Part shown: piece after piece, positions 32,801-44,800 of the stretch
Layout: each line of letters starts with the position of its first letter
Numbering within the stretch: position 1 is the first letter of the stretch
Origin: Candidatus Peregrinibacteria bacterium
GTDB taxonomy: Bacteria > Patescibacteriota > Gracilibacteria > UBA1369 > PNNO01
DNA length: 53,607 nucleotides
Reading direction: 5' to 3'
Assembly (NCBI GenBank): GCA_016928915.1
Contig: JAFGJT010000007.1
Coordinates: 1 to 53,607, forward strand
Program-made: the position numbers and the translations under genes
Notes under the pieces: generated by a model
Databases searched by the model: none
The model's input: the letters and a program-made list of their open reading frames with translations, nothing else
Told to the model about the DNA's origin: nothing

Positions 32801-35800
32801 TTTACGATTAATGTCAGGGCAACAGACTCTTTAGGTCAAACAGCAAGCACAGATTCGTTCAGCGAAGTGCGGCTTGAAATTGTACAGATATCAAAAGACA
32901 AAAGCATAAAAATATACGGGCAGGACACAATCAATCTTGTAAACGGTGAGGGAATTTTTAAAATTATTCCCACTGGATTGCCGGGAGAATTTTCTTTGAT
33001 TGCCCACACAATCAACAGGCCCGCGAAAATAGTGTCAAATACTCTGGATCTTGAAAGCGAGGGCAAAACAGTAAGAGTTCTTACATATGTCATGGAAACA
33101 CAGGAAGCGCCGGTTTTTACCGAAACCGTTTTAAAAGACTATATAATTAAAAATGACGAAGGCACGGTAATAGCGCTTATTAATGCTGATACCGGAAAAA
33201 TTCAGATTAAAGATCCCGGATATGAAACAGCGGTTTATGAATCCACAAATTTAAAACCTTTTAAAATCGGTGTGACAGAAATACAAACCGGAAATATTGC
33301 TGCGAGTGTTGTTCTTGTACCGAAAAAAGAAGTAACCCCGACAGTACATAAAAGGGATTTTAGTTTTGAGGATAATATTCTCACCTTAAACGGAGTACAT
33401 GTTAAAGATCTTAATGACACTGATTATATTCAGCCTTATTTGGTCGGAGAAAATATTTATATTTACGACAGCCGCGGATTATACGCAAAGCGTATTGCAA
33501 AATTTACAAAACACGGAAAAGTTTATACGGCTGATGAATATTTTTTAAGCGTAAAAAATCCTGATGATTTCTACAAACCATATATATTTTATTTTGAAGA
33601 CGCTAAAGGCGATAAACTGGCGGAATTTGCAATAGGCTATCCGCAGGGCAGTATAAACGTACAAAAAAACGAAGGTGATTTTAAAATCGCATATGCGCAA
33701 ACAAGAACAAATATTGATACTGATTCCGACGGGCTTTCTGATTACGAGGAAATAACAATAGGAACCGACAGACTCAATAAAGACAGTGACGGAGACGGGT
33801 ATACAGACAAAGAAGAAATAGACGCGGGTTACGACCCGCTGAAAAAAGACGTTCTTCTGTTTTCGGACCTGTCGCCGGACCTGGCGGAATACGCCGCTTT
33901 TATAAAGCTGTATTTAAGGGGAATTATAACAAAAACCGCTGACAATAAAATAAATCCAAAAGATTATATTACGCGTGAAGATTATGTTCAGATGGTTTTG
34001 GGTTTAAACTGTATCAACTGCGCGTCATTTTCCGAAAAGACAAAACAGGAAGTTGATGCAAAATACATGCTGGATCCTTTTCCGGACGCCGATATTTCAA
34101 ATGAAAACAAATACTGTATTGCTCAGGGAAAAAATGACGGAATAATAATCGGTTATTTATCGGGTTTGGAAACGGGATTTTTTAAACCAAAATCTTATAT
34201 AAGCCGCGCCGAGGCGGTGAAGGTGGTGTTAAACGGAGCAGGCATCGAATCAGCGGAATATTTTGACCCTGCAAAGCCATGGTATTACCAGTATGTTCTT
34301 AAAGCGCAGGAATTAAAACTGTTCCCCAAGCAATCAAATGAAAATTTATATCCCATAACTTATTCCTCAAAAGATGATTTTAAGAAATGGATTGATATAC
34401 AGCTATCATTAAGCGGCGCCATATTTGAAAGATGGATCAATGAACACATAACACGCGCGGAATTTGCGGTTCTTGTAAGGAACGCAATGGAGAACAGGGA
34501 CTGTTATTTATCAGATTCTGATGGAGACGGGCTTCCTGACAATATTGAAAAATATCAGTACAATACCGATCCAAACAATCCCGATACCGACGCTGGCGGC
34601 AAAAGCGATCTTGAAGAAATAATAGCGGGCAAAGACCCTCTTAATCCGGCAGATGATCTTCTTGCCGATACGGACGGAGACGGGATGCAGGATTCATGGG
34701 AAGAAAATTATAATCTTGATATATATAATCCAAATGACGCACATCTTGATTTTGACAACGACGGATTAACAAATCTGCAGGAATTTTACACTGACACGGA
34801 TCCGCGAAACCCCGATACTGACGCAGGTGGCAAGGACGACGGCGACGAAGTTTTGCTTCAAAGCACCGATCCCAATGAAAAAAGCGATGACGGCAACGGT
34901 ATGGACCTGGATACGGGACTTTATGCAATCGGCAACAGCATCACACCTGACATTGTCTATGTACAAACCGCACAAGGTGAAGTAACAGAAGCGCCTGTCT
35001 ATGTTGACACACTTCCGGCTGACAACAGTTCAACACTTTTTTTGTCAGCGGAACTGCTTGATGAAAACGGTGAAATTATTACAGCCGATACCTCGACGGT
35101 AATCGAATTTTATATAAAAGAAGGCAGTACGGATGTAGAAATACTCCAGGAGAAAGTTAAAGTCGAGAACGGTGTTGCAGTCACACAGATCAAATCAAAC
35201 ACCAAAGCGGGAAATGTAATAATCGATGCGCGTATAATCGGAAGAGAGCTTCCCTCGTTACAAAGAGAAGTTTTTGTTGAACCACTTGAACCAAACAATT
35301 TATTAATTAAAACCGATTCTCCCGTTATCAAAACCGGCGGACTTTCCAAAACAAAAGTTGATATTATTCTGGCCGACCAATACGGCAATATTGTAAACAA
35401 CAGCTTTAACGGTATAACGGTCAATTTGGACGGTCCCGGATTAATAGATCCCGCGGCTGACGAAAGCTCCGACTCCGAAGGAACACAAATTGAGTCATAT
35501 GAAGGCTTATTTACTTTTGATTTATATTCAACCGCCCAGGAAGGTGAAATTTCAATCAACGCAGTATTGAATTCGGAAGACGAGACTATCAAAGGCACGG
35601 CTTTGGTTGTTTCAACTGAAAATCTTGAAATAAAAATCATTGCTGATAAAACCACCCTTATTGCAGACGGAGAAGACACGGTTATATTAAAAGCAGCTGT
35701 TGTTGACTCAACCAATAAGCTTGTTAAAGGATTTAATCAATCCATAACATTCAAAACATCTTCGGTTAATGCCGGCCAATTCCTGCAGGAACCCGTGATT

Positions 35801-38800
35801 GATATGATCGACGGGGAGGCGCAGATTACTTTTAAAGCATCTGTCGTTCTTTCGCCTCTCGAAATAAACGCCGCTGTGCCGGGGCTAGATCAGGCGTCGA
35901 TAATAATCGGAATGATCGCGGACGAACCTTATGAAATCAAACTTGAACCCGATGATATAAAATTTGATTCATCCGCGGATTCGTCAACCAATATTAAAGC
36001 AAGTCTTTTTGATAAAAACGGAAATGCTGTTTTATATGCCGATGATATTCCCATAAAATTTTCAATAACCGAAGCAACAAAAAAATATGCCGAAATTGTC
36101 GGTAATGCAGAAGTCCTCACATCAAAAGGAACTGCCGCTGTTAAAATAAAAGGGAAAGACCTGTCAGGTCCGGTTCATCTTATAGCTGGTGTTGAAGGGC
36201 TTAAATCAGCAACAATCACTCTTCAGGCAATCAAAAAAATTAAAGCGGGCGATATTATCGGCGATAATCCGAATGTGCTTTATGCCACTATGCTGGGTGC
36301 CCCCTTCGGGGATATTACAAAACAGGAATATGCTGCAGGAAGTCTTTTGTTTAAAGGAAAAACACAGGCAGTAACAGCTTTGACCACAGCACCTGACACT
36401 AAAAAGCCGCTTATAAATATAAATTATTCCGGCAATATAAATATACTTGATGAAGCTCAGATATCGGCTTCCTTTGTTCCTTCGGGTATTCTGCCCAACA
36501 GGGTAATTATTGAAAAACCAGATACCCAGGAAACTCTGGCTGAAATCTATTATATTTATCCTGAGGATCTTGATATTACTCTTCAGGAACAAGGTTACAT
36601 CGATTCATTAAAGCAGGGGGTTTATATAAATAAGCTTACAAACGAAACAGTGTACGCATTTAAAAAATCCGATGGCGGTCTTTCAATAACATATAATGGC
36701 AACGAAGCCTTGAAAATAACTAAAAACGGAAGTATAAAAGTAAGCGATAATTTCTTTAATGTAACCTTAAGTGAAGAACGCTCGAATTTTTTGGCATTAA
36801 AGGTAACACGCGGCCAGGATGAAATAGCCGATATTGTGTACGCGATTAATATTGATAAAAATGTAAATATTACAGAAAGCGGTTTTGAATATCAGCCGGG
36901 CTATCCTTACCAGCCGGGTTTCTATTTTAAACTTTCAACAAAGCTTCCGAATTATAAAATTGATGAATCGTTCTCGGGTTTATCAACCAACCTGCCAAAA
37001 GGAGCCGTGCTTATTAATAATGATTTAAGTGTTCCTCAGGATCAGGCTCCGGGCTTTGGATACACTTCGCTTGAAAAGATTTTTACACAGCAGGGGATAG
37101 GATTTAACGGAGACAATAAACATGTATTGTTTTTTGCGGCCGGCAACAATGTTGGAAAATCAAACCTGCCGTTTGCATCTGAAATCGGAATTAATCTCGG
37201 GGATCCGACAATACGAATAAAAAACGAAGCTCTTGCGGGAAGTTCGGGGTTTACGGAAGATATTGGAAATCCGCTATATTATGACAGCGAAACAATAAAA
37301 GAACTAATACTCGCGGATTACAACAATGATGATCTTGATGATATTTTGATTGCATATGAGAACGGAAAAATAAAACTTGTGCAGAACCAGCTTTCAGGAG
37401 AGCAATTTTCTTACAAAGGGAATATTCTTGATATCACAAACGGAATATACAGCGCAAATGCCGCGGATTTTAATAATGACGGTTATGATGATCTGCTGAT
37501 CTCTACCAAAGACAGCTGTCTTGGCAATGAGGTCTGCATATATATTTATGAAAATCAGAACGGGAATTTTATCAGAAAAAATCTTGAACTTGATGTTAGT
37601 GATAAAATTTCACAGGTTAAAACCGCCGATTTAAACAATGATGATTTTCCGGACATTATTCTTGCTGATTTCAGCGGAAATGTAAGGATTTACTATAACA
37701 ATTTCGGCGAGATTGAAACAACCTCACAGATACTTGAAAATCTGGGGATGAGTATTGATGCGGGCGGAGATCTTAAAGAAGAAATTCTAATTCATTATAC
37801 GGGCATGCCGCAGGAAATTCCCGATGACATGAGCGATCCAGCAACCTTTGACGATAATTTTGATTTCGAAATTTTTCAGCTGCAAACAGGCTCGCGCACT
37901 CAAAACGAATTTTTAACAATGCAAGAGCAGGCTGACATTATCGGATTCGGCGCAAGCCCCTCGTCAATGGCAACAACCGAGAATGTAATGTTCATTTATA
38001 TGGACAAAGATCCGATATTCGGCACTGTGGAATCGAAAAAACAGGCTATAGACACTAACGGAGGAACCCTGTCTCTGAACGACAAAATTGTCTATACCGT
38101 CACATTAAAAAATACCGGGCCGACTGATATCAATGACATATTGATAAGCGATATTATCGCCGATTCGGTTGATTTTAATAAAGAAAGTATAAGATGCCTT
38201 AACTGCGGAGAAGATGAAAACCTTGTTCTGATTGATTCGGGACAAAGCATCAGACCGTATATTATCACAGGCCTAAAAATCCCCGCGGGAGAAAGCAGGA
38301 TTGTTTCATACGAAACACGCATCAAAGATATTACAAAAATATCAATTGATTTAAACAAAAATTACGATGCTCCGTTTATTAAAGATGAATATATTGATAT
38401 TAATGTTAATCCCGAAAACAACACTTCGGGCAAAATGATATTTTTCTATTCTGTTGAAAAAAATTCCCAGACCGGAAAAATAACATATGCAAGATACATT
38501 TCGGAGGCTGAAAAAGCGGAGCCAGCAAAGCAGCCGTTTGACAGTGAAAAAGACGATAATAACGATGGTGTGCCAGATGAAATCGGGGATATGTACAACA
38601 ATTTAAATTCCGATGACGATGACGGAGACGGTATCCCCAACTCGTGGGATGAATTAAACGGAGAAATTGATAAGGCTCTTGCAAAAGTTGAAGAATTTCT
38701 AAATAAATTTTCATGCAAAGGAGGAGGGTGCATTCCGACTCCGATAAATATGGCATTCCTTGTTCCGGGTAACATTAATTTAATGGGTATACCGGCAGGT

Positions 38801-41800
38801 TACGATCCGGGTTTGCCCGTATTTGGCTGGGGCGCTCCAAGCACAGTGCCAATATGGCCTCCAACCCCATACCAGACAACACAGGGAGGAAGAATATATT
38901 TAAGCCCCACCTTAACGGGCAAGATTGCGACTGCGGTTTGTCTTGGTTCATACGGATCCGGACAATGCTTTTCAACAACTCTGCCTTTTTCTTTACTGCC
39001 TGAAAGCGCATGCGACGCACTTAACGAAGCATTTACGACAGCCATGTCAAAAGTCAGCAATGCAATGAGTTCTCTTAATTCGGGAATGTCTGTAATGAGC
39101 GGCGGATCCGGCATGCAGGCATCGGCAGACACTTCATTAAACGGAAGAACTTCAAGCGGAGGAATAACAGGAAGCTCAATTCTTGGAGGATATCCGGTTT
39201 CTGCAGACGGAAAAACAAACTTTAAAGCGCCCGGATTTCCAAAAACAATAACTGACTGGTTTGCGAAACAGATGGATGAGATTGTTGGTAAATTATCGGA
39301 TCTTCCTGATTTATATGTGTTATATCCGGATGTTAATGCAATAGTGAACTTTACTCCGCCAAAAGCGGATTTTAAGAATTTTAACGATGTACTTACCTAT
39401 ATCAATAAACTGCCTCTGATTACTCTTGAATCAAGGGAGGTTTCAATAAAAATTCCAGCTCTTACACAAAAAGAAATATTAAAACTTCAGTCCGAGCTGA
39501 TGCAGTGGGTCAATAGCCTAAAAAGGCAGTTGGTTCAGTTTAAGCTGGATTTCAAATGCGGCACAAAAGATGCGCTTGAAAATATTTGCGGCAATTATGT
39601 TGTGAAAATCGACAAAGTAATTCAAAGCGTTGAAAATAATTTAAAAATTCTTGAGGAGTATAAGAAATTACCATATAAAATTCTGGAGTACCGCAATATA
39701 CAAACAAAATATATTCAGGAAATAATATGCTACCTTGACGCCATATTGAATTTTGCAGGGGGTTATTACAAACGCCAGCTTGCAAGAATACGCGGCTGGA
39801 TGGAATTCTCAAATTATCAGAAAAAAATGCTGGATTCGTGGAAAGCAATAAGCAATCTTATGGCGGAATATCAAAAAAGCTGTGACGGGTGCAAAACAGA
39901 AAGATACACGCTTTTTGAAACAATGATGAATGTTGTTTTGGGCGCAATCCCAGAGCCGCCAATTATACCTTTTCCTAAATGGCCGGATATATATTTTGAT
40001 TTTTCACAAATTCAGCTGGGATTAAAAATTATTTGGCCGGACGTTAAATTTAAAGCAGAACCCTTAATTTTTCCAAAACTGCCGACGCTGCAGCTGCCAT
40101 CACTTTCCACCGGATTAAATCTGTCATTGCCGGAGGCGCAAATTCAGGCGGAACTTCCGGCAATTCCCGAAATCCCTTCTTTGCCGCAGCTTCCCGCTTT
40201 GCCCGAACTTCCGGATCTTCCGGCAATACCTATCCCGACTCTGCCCGACATCCCAAAACCGCCGGCAATTCCGGGTATTGATGCGGCAATAAAAAAAGTA
40301 ATCGGTGTTCTGGGTAAATTAATCAAAATAATCTGCCTGGTTAAAAAAGGTCTTCTTCCCGTAAAAGAAACGGATTTAAAAACCCAGATTGAAAGCATGA
40401 CCGCAAGGCCTTTAACTCCCGCGCTGCCAATTGATATGATGTTTAAATTCCAGGCTCCTGCAATAACATATCCAACGGTGGATAAAATAAAAATTACGGC
40501 AAAAATGGATTTTAGAATTGAAACGGAACAATTATATAACGCTGTTAAAGAGCTTGCAGATGAATGGAATAATATACTAACCGATATCACAGAAGTCTAT
40601 ACTCAGGGCGTTTCTCAGGCATCGCAGCAGCTGCAGCAGCAGACCACGCAGGTTCAGCAGACATTAGACGAAGCGTCACAGACGGCAACAGAAACAATTC
40701 CCGATAAAATTGTATTAAAAGCTGAGAATAAATATATTCAAAAAGATATACAGGTAATACCCGAATCACTGCCCGCGGAACTTGAAAATAGTTATCTTGC
40801 GCAGACAAGAAGCTCTCTTATTGCTTATTCCCGAACCTTAAACAGCATACAGCTCGAAGATATAAATTCAGCGTTTACATATCCGGCACTCGATAATTAT
40901 ATCGGCACGCGGCTTATAGCAAGCAATGACGATACTGTCTACAAGCCAAAAACCAACAACCAGACTTCGGGACTTACAGAGAATGAAGAACTTGCACGAA
41001 ATCTTATTGCGTTAAATACAAATGCAATTTCTTCAGCGGTTGTTGACGCGGAAGAAGCAAGCAATCCCACTTCGGGCCAGCAGCTTGAAGGATTGTATAT
41101 TTACAACAAAGACGAAGGAATAAACGAAAAAATACTTGCATACGGCGGTGAAACAAATCTTATAAACCATATTATCATCAATGATTTTGATGATGACACC
41201 GATGAAGACATTGTCTATTCATACGGAGGAAATGTTTACTATAAAGAAAATTACAAAAAACCAAAAAGCAGCAAATTTATAAACTACTTAAACACTGATC
41301 CAATCATCTACAATTTGTCGGAGTTCATCCCGTTAAGCCCGTCAGTAAACAAATTTTCGGTCAATTATGATTCGGGCAAATCAGTAAATTTTTCATGGAA
41401 TTCGCTTGGAGTATATGACCCGGCCGGCTATGAAATTATTTATAAAGATTCGCGTGACAATTTTGAAAAAAATATTTTCACAGCTTCAAATAAAATTAAT
41501 ATTGCGAAAAAGTTTATTACATTTACAACAATAGGCAGATTAAAACAGGATATTGAAATTACCGTTCTTGGCGGAAGCTTTACTGTTAACGGAGAAGCTT
41601 CATCGTTGTACTCATTTGGGGACCGCATTGATACAACCGATACAGCGGACACCAAAATAGCGATAACTTTCTCGGATTCAAGCCAGATTATTTTAGGACC
41701 GTCCGCAGCAGTCACTCTGCCCGATTTTACACCGGGCAACTTTAATCTTACTTTGCATCAGGGAGAAGCTCTGTTTAAAAGCAATTATTTTACCAACTTA

Positions 41801-44800
41801 TTCCTGCAGGATGGCTCCAGTGTAATAAATCAAAACGGCCTGGCGCTTTTGGAACTTAAAAACAACGATACTCTTTTAATCCGGCCCGACACGGTTTATT
41901 TTGGTACAAATATTGAGCAGGGATACGGCTATATTGAAAGAATTGACGGGGATGCCTTAATAAAAAGCAAGCCGAGAACCATAGTAACTCCGTCCACACA
42001 GATACTGCAAGTTAACCAGGATTATCTGATTCATACAATTGAAGATACATTGTTTGTCCTTAATTCCGAAGAAGAATCACGAAGAATATTCACAGTTAAA
42101 GCGAACACATCAATTCCCATATCACAAAATTACGCGAGCGATCTGGAATTAAAAGTAAGCTCCGGAAAACTTGAAATAATAAATATTAAAAGCGACGAAA
42201 CAACAGATATAAAACTTGAAAAAGGCATGCTGGTTTCGTTCGGCGACAAAATAACAATGAATACCGGAACAGCTGCAGTTAAATACGTTAACGGCGCAAA
42301 GACCGATCTTGCGGGCGGCGACACTCTGCTTGTTATGGAGCTTGTTGATAAACAAAACCCTTCTATTGAAATTGAAACCGATGAGGGGAATTTTTATTCA
42401 CAAATTTTTTCATATGATGCAGGAGGTTACCGAAGCAACCCGTCGGATATAAAACTTATGGCGCCGCAGCTTTGTTCCGACAAAGAACCTCCGTTTGCCG
42501 ATGCGGGCTTATCGCAAAAAGAGGTGATAATAATGCAGACCCTCAGGATAGACGCTTCAAAATCGTTTGATATCGCCGGTGCGATTACCTCATACTATAT
42601 GGATTTAAATCCACAAACCGATTCCGACAACGACGGAGACCCTGAAAACGACAAAGATCTGATAAATGAAAATCCCATGAATCCGGAATTTATACTCGGT
42701 CCGTTTAACGAAATAAAAACAAAAAAAGTTGTGCTCAATGTGGTTGATGAATCGTTAAATATCGGCAAACAAATTATTGAAATCAAAGTAATAATTCCGG
42801 ATATTACTCTGGATTCGATCGGTTACGAGGCTGAAAAAATTACCGGAAGCATTGATCCTTTAGCACAATATGTTCCGGTTACCATCATCAGAGACCGAAA
42901 CGGAATTTATAAAAAACTCGGTTCCGATTTAACGGATGATTCCGGAGAGTTTGAAATTTCAGGAATGGAATACGATGACACAATTCTTATTAAAAATTCA
43001 GAAGGCAAAACCATTGCCGAAGTAGACACAAAGACAGGACGCATTATCATACTCGACAATAATTATTATGTCGACGTTCTTGAAGCCGTGCCTCCAAATC
43101 TGCCCACAAGGCTTGTGATTAAAGAAAAAATCACGGAAATTATTTTATCAACAATACTTTTAATTCCCGATATCAACACGGATGTCACGATCCAAAATGA
43201 AAATTTTGAATTCACGCTCGAAAGTGTGATTGCTCTGGAAGGCGTGCATATTATTGATAAAAATCCCGCGGATAATATTAATATTTCAAAACTGCCCGCT
43301 TCAGACCCCAACTTTACGGGTGCGGCCGAGCTTAAAGAATTTGACAACCGATTGGCAATAATAGATACGGGCGGCAGTACGTACTTCTTTAGTGACAAAC
43401 TTGACCTTCGTTTAAAAGCGGCTTTATCAGCTGATGAGCCGATTATAATTGAAATCCTGTATGAGGGATTGGCGGCGGCTGAAATGTATATATCAATAAA
43501 CAACAACAAGTCCGCTGAAATCTTTAACCGCGAAATACTCGGCATGCCTCCGGAAGGTGTTCATGAAATTGACAGTGACGGGGACGGTATGAGCGACGCT
43601 TATGAATATAAATACGGTTTTGACGCGCTTAATCCGCTGGATGCCGCGCTTGATTCCGATGGTGATTCGCTGTCGAATCTTGAGGAATACAGATTAAAAA
43701 CCGACCCGTTGAATAAAGACACTGACGGTGACGGATTTGATGATAACGAAGAAATTGCATTCGGCAAAGATCCCCTCGCAAAAGCTTCAGTGCCGTTTGT
43801 TGATGTGGCTGCCGACAATCCTTACTATGACAATATCCTTAATTTGTCGCAAAAAAATATTCTTAAAGGTTATATGATTGACGGCAAATTATACTTTAAA
43901 CCCGATGATCCGATCACAAGAAAAGACTTTACGGATATTATTTTAAAAATGCTCTGCATTGTTCCGCGTGAAGAAGCATACAAAGCTCCGTCATTCTTTT
44001 ACGATGTAATATATGATGCTCAAAATCTTGATTATTATTTTGCGGTTATAAAAGAAGCTGTTCTGCAGGGATTAATAGCCGGGTATGCAGGTGAAACGGA
44101 TCCGGTGACGGGCTTGAATCCGTTTAAACCCGACAACAATATTTCAACGGCAGAAGCAGTTAAAATCGTTCTTGAAGCTCTTGAAACCATCGAAATAATA
44201 TCGCTTTCGGGAATTCAGCCTGCAGCCGAAGGTGAATGGTTTGCGCCATATATTGCGCTTGCAAAAGACATTACTCCAAAACTTTTAAAAGAAACCGAGG
44301 TAAAAGAAACATATCTTCTTACATCGCAGGAAACGCAGAATCCTAATAAATCAATTACCCGTTCTGAATTTGTGGCCATTGCCGACAGAGTTCTTAAGGC
44401 TTTTGACTGCTATATAATTGATGATGATAATGACGGTATGCCCAACGTATGGGAGCTGACTTACGGACTAAATCCGTTTGATTCTTCGGATGCCTTGCTG
44501 GATTATGATAACGAGGGGCTTATTAATCTGGATGAATATAAATACGGCACAGACCCTTTTAACCCGGATACCGATTTTGGCGGAGCAACCGACCGTGAAG
44601 AAGTTGACAGAGGCACAAACCCTGTAAACTACCCTGTTGACGACAAGCTTGTGTTTGATCTGTATCAAGATGTTCCTGATGAGGATTTTAGAAAAAATCT
44701 CGAAGAAGGAATTTACATTGTAGAAGACACCTGCAACATGTGTCCGTGCAAATCCGCAACAGATCACAGCGCCGATATCATATCAGGTGACATAATTTTT

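Noticed and set aside
30000-44800. Numerous minus-strand ORFs inside the giant gene
   Set aside because: They are low-complexity mirror frames of Asp/Ile/Lys-rich coding sequence with no start signals or domains.
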